Shown piece after piece: positions 16,046 to 24,674 of a stretch of 43,263 nucleotides of DNA. This DNA is from an uncultured Alistipes sp. GTDB lineage: Bacteria > Bacteroidota > Bacteroidia > Bacteroidales > Rikenellaceae. A model generated the notes under the pieces. The model did no database searches. It had not been told where the DNA came from and worked only from the letters and a program-made list of their open reading frames with translations. Numbering within the stretch: position 1 is the first letter of the stretch; every line of letters starts with the position of its first letter. The position numbers and the translations under genes were made by a program. Location: the NCBI GenBank assembly GCA_900546065.1, contig URBK01000021.1, forward strand, positions 1-43,263, in the 5' to 3' direction.

Positions 16046-16505
16046 CTGTACGACATCGTTTGAGTACGTTTGCACGCGGGTCGTATTCGGGTATCGACGC
16101 CGCGTTCTCGTCCAGATACTCCGTCAGGCGCAGCAGCATAGCGTGCGCCTGCACCTTGAGCGACCGCATCAGCTCGATGCGCGCCGACTCGGCCGCCGCT
16201 GCGGCAAAGATACCCGCAGGCTCGGTAAGCCCCGCCTGACCCGTACGCACGTTGAGCCGCGGCTGAACCTCCAGCCGCGTACATGCCGCGGCCGCGGCCG
16301 CCAGATGGGGTTTCAGATCGGGATAGCGCCCCGACGCCACGGCCGCGCATACGGCCGCCCCCGCCACAGGTTCCACCCAGCGGCTCACCGCCGCCGTGAT
16401 ATCCCCCTCGCCGATGGCTTCGGGCGAGACATATCCCCCGTCCGCAAATGCCAGCCTTATCACCTCGGCCGGCGTTATGATCACGTTATCCATAATTATA
16501 CGCAT
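16020..16505 (-). CDS. Head-tail connector-like protein (DUF6712-like)
   Basis: A 161-residue, mostly helical protein right after the portal gene. Its start (DNVIITPAEVIRLAFADGG) and the repeated 'I-x-x-A-x-x-x-W/Y-x-x-P' helices resemble DUF6712-type proteins found beside portals in Bacteroides prophages, which take the place of the gp6-like connector. An ATG at 16493 is an equally possible start; the frame extends upstream to 16544 but that part is close to the portal stop. The last residues overlap the holin start. The role is inferred from position and general pattern. Confidence 0.6.
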   Translation of the reverse strand: MRIIMDNVIITPAEVIRLAFADGGYVSPEAIGEGDITAAVSRWVEPVAGAAVCAAVASGRYPDLKPHLAAAAAACTRLEVQPRLNVRTGQAGLTEPAGIFAAAAAESARIELMRSLKVQAHAMLLRLTEYLDENAASIPEYDPRANVLKRCRTDGGFVQIF

Positions 16506-16554
16506 TTTAAGGCCGCCGTGCGGCCGGCCCGAAGACCACCGCACGCGGCACGGT

Positions 16555-17778
16555 TCAACCTATCTTGGTCACGTTGTATTTGGTTATCTCCGACAGGAAG
16601 GCCTGCTGGCGCTCGTCCTCAGGATCGTAGTCCAGACCGTCGGCCTTGCGCGCCTCCCAAACCTTCATGTAGATCGGTTTGGAGCGTGTCGGCGGGCGGT
16701 TGATGATCTCCAGCGACGAGGGATCCACACCCGCAACCTCGCGCATGAGTATGCGCACGGGCTCCATCAGCTCCTCCTGCTCGGCCAGAATGACCGTATT
16801 GAGCGCAACCTCGTATTCGTGCAGTATGCGCTCCGAGCTGAAGCCCGACGAGTAGTCCAGACCGCTCAGCGACCGGAACCACGAGTGCGCTATCACGATA
16901 TCGCTCGTAGCCTGTTCGTGGAGGCTGTTCCAGTCGCCCTCGTTGCTCGACTCGATGGGGATGAAACGCGAGTTGTCATCCTCGGCGCCCTCGCGTATTA
17001 CGAACATCACCTGCCCCGGGTTGCCCGCGAAGCGCTTCTCGGCCATACGCACGATACGCTCCGCCTCGGCCTCGTTGTCGGCCGTGGCGTCGAGCATCAT
17101 CACGCCCGAGAGCTGGAACGAGTTGTCCAGACGCGAGATGTTCCAGCAGTCGGTCTTGTAGGCTATGGCCGAGACCCCCATGCCGGCGATATATTTCGGC
17201 ACGCCGTAGTGTGTGAACATCGGCTCGTAGTCCTTGTAGTGCACCATCGAGCGCAGCGACCCGTCGGCCTGACGCTCGAAGAGCGGATAGAGGGGCAGCG
17301 TCACCGCCTCCTCCGAACGGAATGCGCTCCAGTCGTGGTGCATGATTACGTGCTGCGAGTCGCGCGCCACGCGGCAGCGCGACGCATCCTGATGGTAGAG
17401 CGCCAGAAAACTGTGCCCGGCATCCGTCACCACCTCCATGAAGGCGTTGCCCATGAGCATCTTGTCGAAGGCCAGCCGGTGCAGCAGTGTGCGCAGTGAC
17501 TCCCCGCGTCCGTTCACGCGCGCCACCATCGCCGCCAGCAGCGGCTGCGTCTCGTCGAAAGAGAAGCCCTTGCCGGCAATATAGTCGGCCTTGTCGTTTA
17601 TGATGCGGCGGTGGGTGGTCGAACGCCGCGACATGAGCGACAGCACCGCCGGCATCATGTTGTCATCGCCCCAACGCCAGAATTTGTCGCTCGACACCGC
17701 ATGCGACGAGAGCGCCAGCAGCGGCTGCGGACTGCGGTCGGCTACCGCCGCCACACTTTTGGTTCTGTTGTTTTCCAT
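16555..17778 (-). CDS. Phage portal protein
   Basis: A 407-residue portal-type protein forming the dodecameric DNA gate of the capsid. Recognisable segments are KFWRWGDDNMMPAVLSLM near the start, then RRIINDKADYIAGKGFSF, LHRLAFDKMLMGNAFMEVV and YGVPKYIAGMGVSAIAYK. Later come SWFRSLSGLDYSSGF and ILHEYEVALNTVILAEQEEL, which match the portal layout of N-terminal clip, wing and C-terminal crown. Length is in the usual range. It lies downstream of the capsid and 155-residue genes, whereas portals usually precede the protease and capsid. The frame is intact. Confidence 0.85.
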   Translation of the reverse strand: MENNRTKSVAAVADRSPQPLLALSSHAVSSDKFWRWGDDNMMPAVLSLMSRRSTTHRRIINDKADYIAGKGFSFDETQPLLAAMVARVNGRGESLRTLLHRLAFDKMLMGNAFMEVVTDAGHSFLALYHQDASRCRVARDSQHVIMHHDWSAFRSEEAVTLPLYPLFERQADGSLRSMVHYKDYEPMFTHYGVPKYIAGMGVSAIAYKTDCWNISRLDNSFQLSGVMMLDATADNEAEAERIVRMAEKRFAGNPGQVMFVIREGAEDDNSRFIPIESSNEGDWNSLHEQATSDIVIAHSWFRSLSGLDYSSGFSSERILHEYEVALNTVILAEQEELMEPVRILMREVAGVDPSSLEIINRPPTRSKPIYMKVWEARKADGLDYDPEDERQQAFLSEITKYNVTKIG

Positions 17779-17809
17779 AAGCAGTACGATTTACATTAGA
17801 GGTTAGGGA

Positions 17810-18277
17810 TTAACCGTTTACGGTTGTACGGGCGGCGGCGCGCGAGGTGTCGGTTGCGGCCAGCGTCAGCTCCGCATGCGGCTCGTCTACGGCCTCGGCG
17901 CCCGAGCGCAGCTCCAGCGACCGCAGCCGCAGCGCCTGCTCGAAACCGAAACGCGGCGACCAGCCCGCCACAAGCGTCTCGCCCGAGGCCAGCGTCACCA
18001 GCGCCGCAACGCCCTCGTCGCCGCAACGCGCCACGAACGCCTCGTCGAACCACGCCTCGGCACGCTTCATGTCGGCGCGAAGGACCAGAACATGCTCCAC
18101 GCTCACACGCCCCTCGTCCACCGTAAAGGTCTCGCTGTACGAACAGCCGGCGTCGCACAGCTCCACCGCCGTGCCCGTCCCTGCCGTCATCTGCGCCGGC
18201 GAGGCGAGGCCGCGAACCGCAAAGAGCTCGGCCGCGACCACCCCGCCTACGGGTTTGTATTGTTTACCCTCGGACAT
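17810..18277 (-). CDS. Phage structural protein of 155 residues, possibly tail tube
   Basis: A 155-residue protein between capsid and portal genes. It begins SEGKQYKPVGGVVAAELFAV and appears mainly beta-stranded, with segments ALVTLASGETLVAGWSPRF and RSLELRSGAEAVDEPHAEL ending in a TLAATDTSRAA strand. The small size, beta content and position beside the capsid suit a major tail (tube) or head-decoration protein. I cannot name a family. The start at 18277 lies 9 bases from the capsid stop, so the two are expressed together. There are no cysteines in the last two thirds and no signal peptide. Confidence 0.5.
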   Translation of the reverse strand: MSEGKQYKPVGGVVAAELFAVRGLASPAQMTAGTGTAVELCDAGCSYSETFTVDEGRVSVEHVLVLRADMKRAEAWFDEAFVARCGDEGVAALVTLASGETLVAGWSPRFGFEQALRLRSLELRSGAEAVDEPHAELTLAATDTSRAAARTTVNG

Positions 18278-18286
18278 GGCCCTGCG

Positions 18287-19282
18287 TTAGATTGTGACGT
18301 CCATGTATGCCGATACCAGATCATCGTCGAGGATCTCGCAGCCGATGGCGAAGACCGCCCTCTGGCGATTCTCCATCTCGTCGGGATTGTACCACATGCG
18401 CACCTCCGAACCCGGCGTGTCGGCCGTGTTGACCGCCATGACAAGGTTGCGGCGGTCGGTGAAGATACAGAACTCGTGCGAGAGCGTCGACGACGCCAGT
18501 GCCGGATTGAGGTTCAGCTCGATAACCGGGAAACCGTGATACTTGAGCTGCCCGCGGCCGAACTGAGTATCCTCATATCCGCCCGGCATCGACATGTCGT
18601 CCAGATAGTCCTCATAGAGTTCGTACAGACGCGACGAGACGAAGAAGGCGACCTCACCCTCGGGATAGAGAGCCTTCAGACGGGGGCTCGACCCGCGTAT
18701 GAGCTTGTCGAACAGCTCCTTGATCGAGTACTCGCCCAGCAGCTCCGTCAACTCGTTGCTCGACAGGTGCAGCGAACCATCCTTGATGCGCTCGGTCATG
18801 AGCTTCAACAGTCCGTCGAAGCTCGTATAGCCCGTGCCGTACTCGTTGCCCTTGTCGCCGAGCCACAGATTCATGCGTATGCTGTCGGCGATGGCGTTGC
18901 GGAAGAGCTCCGTCTCGGCCGCCTCGAGCTCCGTGCCCGTCAGGTCCTCCATGTTAACGTCACTGCGGTTGGTTATCAGCTCGAACACCGTCGAGAAGTA
19001 GTCGGCCGCACCGAAGGCGTTCTCGGCCTTCACGCGCTGCAGCGGGATCGTCTTCTGATAGTGCGTGCTCTTGGTGCCGCCGCCCCACGACGACGCCTCG
19101 TCGAAACTCTGAAGCACGTTGCCCGTGCGGTCCCACAACTGCACAACCGTCGGAACGGGCATGTTGTAGAGTACGCGTATGCCGAGCGACTCGACCGACG
19201 GCCCGCTCAACAGCGGACGGAAAAAGATGGTTTCGAGCTCGCGGCCCGTGTAATTTTTGGGATTTACGATAATTCCAGACAT
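18287..19282 (-). CDS. Major capsid protein (HK97-like, Bacteroidales prophage type)
   Basis: A 331-residue protein directly downstream of the ClpP-like head protease, which is the normal place for the coat protein. It begins SGIIVNPKNYTGRELETIFF. It contains LYNMPVPTVVQLWDRTGNVL, an acidic helical segment (ELEAAETELFRNAIADSIRM), FFVSSRLYELYEDYLDD, GQLKYHGFPVIEL and FCIFTDRRNLVMAVNT, followed by MWYNPDEMENRQRAVFAIG. The order of strands and the 'Y-x-G-x-P-V-I' segment fit HK97-fold coats. There is no long delta domain; scaffolding is probably supplied by the C-terminal part of the protease gene. Identification rests on position, size and pattern. Confidence 0.7.
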   Translation of the reverse strand: MSGIIVNPKNYTGRELETIFFRPLLSGPSVESLGIRVLYNMPVPTVVQLWDRTGNVLQSFDEASSWGGGTKSTHYQKTIPLQRVKAENAFGAADYFSTVFELITNRSDVNMEDLTGTELEAAETELFRNAIADSIRMNLWLGDKGNEYGTGYTSFDGLLKLMTERIKDGSLHLSSNELTELLGEYSIKELFDKLIRGSSPRLKALYPEGEVAFFVSSRLYELYEDYLDDMSMPGGYEDTQFGRGQLKYHGFPVIELNLNPALASSTLSHEFCIFTDRRNLVMAVNTADTPGSEVRMWYNPDEMENRQRAVFAIGCEILDDDLVSAYMDVTI

Positions 19283-19396
19283 GATTTTTCGATTTTTTTT
19301 CTGTTGTTATACATTCATTTGCGGCGGCCGCATCATCCGCGCCGCCATTGGGGCCGCCTCCACGGCGGCATCACCGCCGCGCGCCGCCCCCGGCCG

Positions 19397-20533
19397 CTAT
19401 CGCAGCGACGAGAAGACACGCGCATCCTCCTTGTAGGCAAGGGCGTTGGACTCCGAACTCAGCGGTTCGGTCGAGGGGTCCTCCGCCGCGCGCACCACAC
19501 TGGCGCCATAGCGGCGCTGGCCCTCGTCGAAGGCTACCGTCGAGGCCGACACGGCATTGCGCGCAAGGCTCTCATGCTTCTCCTCCTCCGCCGTCGCCGT
19601 CTCAGTCTTTGCCGCCGCAGTCTTCGCGGCTGCATCCTTGGCCTCGGCCTCGTCACGGGCCGCACGCCGTGCCTCGCGGCGCGAGCGCACACGCTCCATG
19701 AACCTGTCCCAGCAATGGGCAAAGCGGCGAACCGCACACTTCACCACATCGCCCGCCACGGCCGCGGCCGCCTTCTCGACAACCTCGCACGTAGCGTCTC
19801 CGTCGGGTTTCTCGGCCCGCGCCGAAGGTATCGTCTCGCTCTGGGCCGTGTCGCCGCCCTGCTGCGAGGACGTGTCCTCACCGCCGGCCGCCCCGTCACC
19901 CTTCTGCGGAGGCAGGGGCGTCCCCTCGGGAAGTATAACCCCCGTCATCAGCCCGTCGAAGATGCGGTCGGCAAGACCCGCCGATACGGCCTCCTCGGCC
20001 GAAAGCCAGCGGCCCCCGCCGTTGTTCTCGGCCATAAGCGCCGCGTAGAACTCCTCCCCGCGGCCCGAGCGCTGGGCGTAGAGCTGCGCCAGACGTACGT
20101 CGGTCTTGTGCAGCAGCTCCGCACGCGAGGCCAGAGTCTCGGCATTGCCCTCGACCGCACACTCCGAATTGTGGATCAGGTAGAGGGCGTTCGACGAGAT
20201 CTCGCGGCAGCCCTCGTCCGCAGCCTGCGCTATGACCGTCGCGGCCGAAGCCGTATAGCCGTAGCAGCGTGTGGTGATACGCGCCCCGAGCGACCGCAAC
20301 GCCTCGTATATGAGCAGCGCGTCGTTCACGTCGCCTCCCGTCGAGCGGATGTTCACTATTACGGCCGTCGCCGCTACCTCCGATATGCGCGCCACCTCGC
20401 GGCGGAACTTCTCGTAGGTCGCCACACGGCTCTTGTCGCCGCCGAACTGCCGCTCCTCGGGTATGCCTATCGTGCCCTCGATGTCGATGTAACACGTCTG
20501 GGCTTCGTTTCTGATTGTGATTTTCGTTTGCAT
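19397..20533 (-). CDS. ClpP-like head maturation protease with C-terminal scaffold-like region
   Basis: A 378-residue fusion-like protein. Residues 1-200 form a ClpP/crotonase-fold serine protease: NIRSTGGDVNDALLIYEAL, catalytic S96 in GYTASAATVIAQAA, H121 in LYLIHNSE and an Asp at about 189 in SAGLADRIFDG. Residues 200-378 are Ala/Glu/Lys/Arg-rich and look like a coiled-coil scaffold (EARRAARDEAEAKDAAAKT). Phage head proteases are often fused to, or encode in frame, the scaffold that they later digest. The capsid gene follows 114 bases downstream. Start at 20533 (MQTKITIRNE) is the only sensible one. It would act inside the prohead. Confidence 0.85.
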   Translation of the reverse strand: MQTKITIRNEAQTCYIDIEGTIGIPEERQFGGDKSRVATYEKFRREVARISEVAATAVIVNIRSTGGDVNDALLIYEALRSLGARITTRCYGYTASAATVIAQAADEGCREISSNALYLIHNSECAVEGNAETLASRAELLHKTDVRLAQLYAQRSGRGEEFYAALMAENNGGGRWLSAEEAVSAGLADRIFDGLMTGVILPEGTPLPPQKGDGAAGGEDTSSQQGGDTAQSETIPSARAEKPDGDATCEVVEKAAAAVAGDVVKCAVRRFAHCWDRFMERVRSRREARRAARDEAEAKDAAAKTAAAKTETATAEEEKHESLARNAVSASTVAFDEGQRRYGASVVRAAEDPSTEPLSSESNALAYKEDARVFSSLR

Positions 20534-20606
20534 CGTTTTCTTTTTCGGTTTTTTGTGGAATTAGGGATTCAAGGGTGCGGGGGTGCGGGGTTGCGCGCCC
20601 CCGCAC

Positions 20607-23030
20607 TCAATCCTCCGTGCAGCGCAGCATCAGACACTGCGCCTGACCAGTCGCCGCGTCGTAGCTCTCGACGGCACCCAGACGGTAGAGCGCCGTCTCG
20701 ACACCGCGACCCAGACGGAACAGCGACCGCACATTACCCTGCCCCGAAGAGCCGTCCAGCAGCGCCGCCAGCTCGTGCGGCGCCAGCCGCACCGTCACCC
20801 GCACCTGACGTCGCAAGGCCTGCTGCCGCCACTGGGCATCGTAGCGGGTGTGGAGGCCCTCGGCGCCGTCACGGTCCTCGAAGCAGAGGGTGAAGGGATC
20901 ATCCCCGGCCGCCAGCGTGCCGTCGAGACGCTGCGAGGCGTGGTGGAACGCCGCATAGGGATAGCTCCCGCCATACGAGGGGAATCCCCACCTCTCGCCC
21001 GCAGGCAGCGTCTTCATACCCTCGTACAGCACCACTCGCGCGGCCGTCTCCGTCTCGCCGTCGCGGTCGCCCACCTGCACCACCGACGCCGAGGGTGCCG
21101 AGGCGTAGACCTGCACGGCATTCAGCGAGGGACAGAAGAGCCTGTTCACCTCGCGCTGCTCGCCGCGCAGCGCCGCCTGCGACGCGGTGTCGAAGCTCCA
21201 CTGCCCCATGACCGTGCCCGCCGAGTCGTTATACCGCGCCACGGCGCCCCCCTCGGAGCGGTATGCCAGCGTACGCCGCTCGTGCACCTCGCAGGCCATG
21301 TCCGACGACTCGGCCGCCGCACTCAGCACCACACGTCCGCTCCAGTCGACAACGTCGTCACGCAGGTAGTCGTCGAGGCTCTCGACCGTGACCGTACGTC
21401 GCGCCGTGTCGCTGCGGAAGACGAGGTTGAACATCTGGCCCACGGCCTCCAGAAACTCCTGCCCGCTCACCGCATAGTGGGCCATGTCGACAAAGAGAAT
21501 ATGCGAGCCCGCGGCGGGCGCCGCCGAGAAGACCGGACGCAGACGGCATCCCGTGCCGAGGGTTACTCTCTGCCCGGGCTCGGCGCCGTGCAGGTACATG
21601 CGCACGAAGCTCTTCGCAACGCCCGCCGAAAGACGTTCGGGTGCCGTGCGCAGCGTCATCTCCACACGTGTGGTGCCCGTCTCGCCGACATGTCCGTCGT
21701 AGAGGGCCCAGTCGCCCGTATAGGGGTCGTATGACCCGTCCGCGGCGGCTACCTGCAACTCGCAGCGCGCCCCCGACGCCCCGGCCGGTATGCTCACCTC
21801 GGCCGTACGCGCCGAGAAGATCGCCAGCGCCGTAGTCTGCGTACCGTAACGGCACACGACGCGGTATGTCGCCCCCGCCGCATGGCCGAAGACCACACAC
21901 CGGTATGTCGTCCCCGCCGTGAGCGACTCCCTGCGGTCGATGAAGGGGTTGGCAAGACGGTAGGAGATGTCGCACCCCGAATCGACATAGAGAGCGTCGA
22001 AGCCCGCCAGACGCTCGCGCGTCAGGATACGGTAATCGGTCGTGTAGTCCATCACCAGCTCGAAGCCCGCCGTCACCTCGCTCGTGGGGGTGAAACGCAC
22101 CCCCTCGCCGTCGATGGTGAGCGCACGGCCGTTGGCGTAGAGGTCCGGCGCGGCGGCCGGGTCGGCCGTCTGGACGAAGTTGCCCAGAGAGTTTGCCAGC
22201 ACCAGAGGCGAGAGATAGACGCGCCCCATACCGTCGGCCTCGGCCGAAGCCTCCGACGTGCGGCCCGCGCAGAAGCCCATCGACGATGCCGCACGCTCGG
22301 TCGAGTCCGAGGCGTAGCGGCCGCTCATGTAGAGGCGCTGCAGCAGCGGTCCCTCCATGAAGCTGCCCGCGGCCTCGTATCCCCCCGCCGCGAAGAGCGC
22401 CCGCATCAGCGCCCCCACACTCAGGAAGGGGTGGTAGTCCCCGACCGAACCGATACGCTGCGGCGAATAGATGCTCGTCGAGCTGTACGAGGCGTCGTAG
22501 CTGTCGCGGTGCACGGGCAGGAACTTCACGGGCGACGAGTCGTCCCAGCTCGCAATCACCGTATCGCCGTCCAGCACGGCATCATAGTCGAGGGCTATGG
22601 CGTCGAAGTCGGTGCGTGCGGCCGTCTCGGCCCACGAGGCGGCATCCCCCGCCACGCGCACGACGTAGGTCACGCGCCCCGCGCCGTCACAGACCGCCCC
22701 CTCCTCCGCATCGAGCGGGCCGTCGGTGTCGGGCAGCGCCGCCTCCTCCACCGCCTCCAGCACGGCCGACCCCGAGAGCAGCACCGTGCCGTCGACCTCC
22801 ACCTCGGCCTCATGGCGGCGGTCGTTGAAGCTCCCGCCGAAGATATCGGCCGCGCGTCCCATCACGGCATCGTTACACGGCGACGATGGCAGGCGGAAGC
22901 TCATCGCACGCCCCGTACGCCCCGCCGAGGGGTCGGCCAGCGCCGCCAGATCGTACATCTTGCCGAAGCGCGGGAGTGACTCCTGTGCGGGCAGGTCGCA
23001 CTCCACACCGTCTATACGCAGCCGTATCAT
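20607..23030 (-). CDS. Large phage tail-tip-like protein (807 residues)
   Basis: An 807-residue protein beginning MIRLRIDGVECDLPAQESLP. The early part has the pattern RTGRAMSFRLPSSPCNDAVM then GRAADIFGGSFNDRRHEAEV. This resembles the start of large Bacteroidetes prophage tail proteins ('...FSxxIxxPxTxxNxxxFG...H...'), which I take as baseplate or receptor-binding components. The rest is beta-rich with many Gly/Ser/Asp turns and no membrane helix. Its ATG overlaps the stop of the 323-residue gene (ATGA). No tape-measure gene accompanies it, which is odd for a siphophage or myophage tail. Role is inferred from family pattern and context. Confidence 0.6.
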   Translation of the reverse strand: MIRLRIDGVECDLPAQESLPRFGKMYDLAALADPSAGRTGRAMSFRLPSSPCNDAVMGRAADIFGGSFNDRRHEAEVEVDGTVLLSGSAVLEAVEEAALPDTDGPLDAEEGAVCDGAGRVTYVVRVAGDAASWAETAARTDFDAIALDYDAVLDGDTVIASWDDSSPVKFLPVHRDSYDASYSSTSIYSPQRIGSVGDYHPFLSVGALMRALFAAGGYEAAGSFMEGPLLQRLYMSGRYASDSTERAASSMGFCAGRTSEASAEADGMGRVYLSPLVLANSLGNFVQTADPAAAPDLYANGRALTIDGEGVRFTPTSEVTAGFELVMDYTTDYRILTRERLAGFDALYVDSGCDISYRLANPFIDRRESLTAGTTYRCVVFGHAAGATYRVVCRYGTQTTALAIFSARTAEVSIPAGASGARCELQVAAADGSYDPYTGDWALYDGHVGETGTTRVEMTLRTAPERLSAGVAKSFVRMYLHGAEPGQRVTLGTGCRLRPVFSAAPAAGSHILFVDMAHYAVSGQEFLEAVGQMFNLVFRSDTARRTVTVESLDDYLRDDVVDWSGRVVLSAAAESSDMACEVHERRTLAYRSEGGAVARYNDSAGTVMGQWSFDTASQAALRGEQREVNRLFCPSLNAVQVYASAPSASVVQVGDRDGETETAARVVLYEGMKTLPAGERWGFPSYGGSYPYAAFHHASQRLDGTLAAGDDPFTLCFEDRDGAEGLHTRYDAQWRQQALRRQVRVTVRLAPHELAALLDGSSGQGNVRSLFRLGRGVETALYRLGAVESYDAATGQAQCLMLRCTED

Positions 23031-23998
23031 AGGCGCGCCTCCTTTCTACGCTCGCGCAGCGTCACCGCTATCGACCCCAGAGCGCCGCTGTCGGCCGTCA
23101 TAAGCGTATCGGTCAGGATATCCACCTCGCGGCTCTCATCCCCCTGAAGGAGCCATACGCGCGGCGAAACGATGATCTCGGCCAGCGCCGCGAGCTGCGC
23201 CCGCGGCTCGTATGCCGAGACTACGCGCAGCGTCGCGTCCCGCTCCACGGCCACCGTCTGCCGCCCCCCGGCCGTCATCACACGCCGGCGCGAGGCCATG
23301 ACCGTCATGCGGCTGCTCACGGGGAAGGTGTAGAGTTCGGGCGCATGCTGCGCGTCGAGCCACGCCACACGCCGCGCCGTCGCCGTATTCTCCACCACGG
23401 TGTACTCTATCGTCGAGACCGCCGCGCCGTCGATCTTCACCGTCACGGTGAGCCGCTCCGGAATCTCGGCGAAGCCCTGCGGCGTCACGGCCACACACCG
23501 CTGCCCGCCCGAGGGCGGCGTCAGCGTAAGGTAGGAGTAGTTGTCACCGTATGCCTCGACCAACACCTCGGCCACGGCATCCGGCATCGAGAAGAACGAC
23601 ACCAGATCGTACTCCCCGGCCGCTATCATGCGCTGCTCGCTCTGCGCCTCGAGCAGCGTGTACAACGCCCCGAGGTCGACCTTCGCGGCGATGAAGTTGC
23701 GCACGGGTGCCGCCGTGCCGTTGGCCGTGACGGCCACCTTGATCTGCGCCCCCGTATCCACGACGGCACAACGCTCGACCCCCTCCGGAAGCCGGTAACG
23801 CACTGCGCTGCGCAGCACGGGCGCTATGTCTACCGTGCCGCCCGCGGATTCGTACAGGTACTTCGTGCCCAGACGCTCGCCGCTCTCGGCGTCGCTCACC
23901 ACGATCTCGATGTCGCCCACTGCGCCCTCGCCGTCTACCGTATAGGGCAGGGCGTCGTAAAACGAGGTGTAGGCTTCGGGTATGGATGTGAATTTCAT
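23027..23998 (-). CDS. Phage tail-associated protein, 323 residues
   Basis: This protein starts at ATG 23998 (MKFTSIPEAYTSFYDALPY), which fits better than the longer frame reaching back to 24124. It is beta-rich: IEIVVSDAESGERLGTKYL, AGGTVDIAPVLRSAV, VTVKIDGAAVSTIEYTVV, RRVMTAGGRQTVAVERDA and ISIAVTL-like ends. Short all-beta proteins of this kind next to the large tail-tip gene are typical distal-tail components in Bacteroidales prophages. I cannot assign a named family. It is separated from the first gene of the cluster by about 200 bases that hold no clear gene, and overlaps the 807-residue gene by 4 bases. Confidence 0.55.
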   Translation of the reverse strand: MKFTSIPEAYTSFYDALPYTVDGEGAVGDIEIVVSDAESGERLGTKYLYESAGGTVDIAPVLRSAVRYRLPEGVERCAVVDTGAQIKVAVTANGTAAPVRNFIAAKVDLGALYTLLEAQSEQRMIAAGEYDLVSFFSMPDAVAEVLVEAYGDNYSYLTLTPPSGGQRCVAVTPQGFAEIPERLTVTVKIDGAAVSTIEYTVVENTATARRVAWLDAQHAPELYTFPVSSRMTVMASRRRVMTAGGRQTVAVERDATLRVVSAYEPRAQLAALAEIIVSPRVWLLQGDESREVDILTDTLMTADSGALGSIAVTLRERRKEARL

Positions 23999-24199
23999 CT
24001 CTTGTGTCGGTTTGATTTGTTGTTTACTCTGTTTTTTCTGTCTTTTCCGGTAAGGGAGGCCCGGCCGGTTATTCCTGAATGAAAAATCATCAGCCGAAGA
24101 TTTCGGGCACGCCCCCGCCGCCACTCATAAGTTTCGGGTGCACCGCCCCCGTCGGCAGAGAGTCTCAGGACACGGGACGTACAGAAGATACGGGGCTGA
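23999..24199 (-). other. Gap in the phage cluster with a short Gly-rich frame
   Basis: About 200 bases without a full gene. A 12-codon frame (MSGGGGVPEIFG, stop at about 24075) lies next to an imperfect tandem duplication of a GGGGGC-GTG-CCCGAAA element on the minus strand. It could be the decayed end of a lost gene, for instance a tape-measure, but too little remains to say. Confidence 0.35.
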
Positions 24200-24604
24200 T
24201 CAGAAGAATGTGATGACATCGGCCGTCGCCGTCACCGCCACCTCGCCGTGGTTTGTGAGGGTGCGTGTCTGCGGCCGCACCGTGAGCTTCTCCACGGCCA
24301 CAACAACATCGGCCTTCGACAGCGCGGTGAAGAGCTCCACAACATCCCCCTCAAGGCGTGCGTATGCCGCCTCCCGCTCCACGGCCGACATCTTCGCCCC
24401 CGCCTCCATGGCGTAGAGCGTCACGGCATAGGTCATGCGTCCGTGGCGCAGCCCCTCCATCGAGTCGAACTGCGGCGGCGCCAGCCACATCACGGGATAG
24501 GAGGTTATGGTCTGCGACATGTAACGTTCGTCGGCCGTGTGGAAGCCGTAGCCCGCGGCCGCGGCCAACTGCCCGATGGCATCTGTAAGATTCGTATGGT
24601 TCAT
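24200..24604 (-). CDS. First gene of the phage cluster, tail-completion-like (134 residues)
   Basis: A 134-residue protein starting MNHTNLTDAIGQLAAAAGY. It has a helix, then SYPVMWLAPPQFDSMEGLRHG, a strand MTYAVTLYAMEAG, a long amphipathic helix (AVEREAAYARLEGDVVELF) and two closing strands ending in ATADVITFF. This alpha-beta-beta-helix-beta plan and length resemble tail-terminator or tail-completion proteins (DUF3168-like), but I cannot claim a match. It is the first gene after the promoter, palindrome and 11-bp repeats upstream, and is followed by a 200-base gap. Confidence 0.5.
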   Translation of the reverse strand: MNHTNLTDAIGQLAAAAGYGFHTADERYMSQTITSYPVMWLAPPQFDSMEGLRHGRMTYAVTLYAMEAGAKMSAVEREAAYARLEGDVVELFTALSKADVVVAVEKLTVRPQTRTLTNHGEVAVTATADVITFF

Positions 24605-24618
24605 ATAAGGTCGGTTTA

Positions 24619-24674
24619 TGTTGATAATTCTGTCGATATGATGTCGATATTATGTCTATTCAGTGTCGATAAAC
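24619..24674. repeat. Array of 11-bp repeats (TGTCGATAT boxes)
   Basis: Copies start at 24631, 24642, 24653 and 24664, exactly 11 bases apart: TGTCGATATGA, TGTCGATATTA, TGTCTATTCAG and TGTCGATAAAC. A degenerate 12-base copy TGTTGATAATTC precedes them at 24619. A single further TGTCGATAT is at 24766-24774. The array ends 15 bases from the start codon of the first phage-like gene, so it lies in its leader. One helical turn per copy suggests cooperative protein binding on one face of DNA. Confidence 0.8.

Larger units (their letters stand above)
15222..24604 (-). mobile_element. Compact phage-derived structural cluster (cryptic or domesticated)
   Basis: Ten consecutive minus-strand genes encode phage structural and lysis functions. 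In transcription order they are a tail-completion-like protein, two tail-tip-like proteins, a head protease, the capsid, a possible tail tube, the portal, a connector, a holin and a lysozyme. All frames are intact, spacing is tight, several ATGA overlaps occur, and GC is host-like. I see no terminase, integrase, transposase, repressor, replication gene or tape-measure gene anywhere in the window. No attachment-site repeats were recognised at its edges. The order (tail genes before head genes) is unusual for a tailed phage. Confidence 0.75.

Noticed and set aside
14601..16703. A 700-codon plus-strand frame antisense to comEC, holin and connector genes
   Set aside because: Composition (Arg, Ser, Pro, Ala, His) is that of a shadow frame and it crosses several well-supported genes and a promoter.
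17876..20893. A 1005-codon open frame on the plus strand across the phage-like genes
   Set aside because: It is a mirror frame antisense to portal, capsid and protease genes, rich in Arg/His/Leu/Gly with no domain. Such frames arise from high-GC codon bias.
24619..24674. CRISPR or centromere-like parS array
   Set aside because: The 11-bp units are directly adjacent without spacers, and no par or cas genes are nearby; a regulatory array is the simpler reading.
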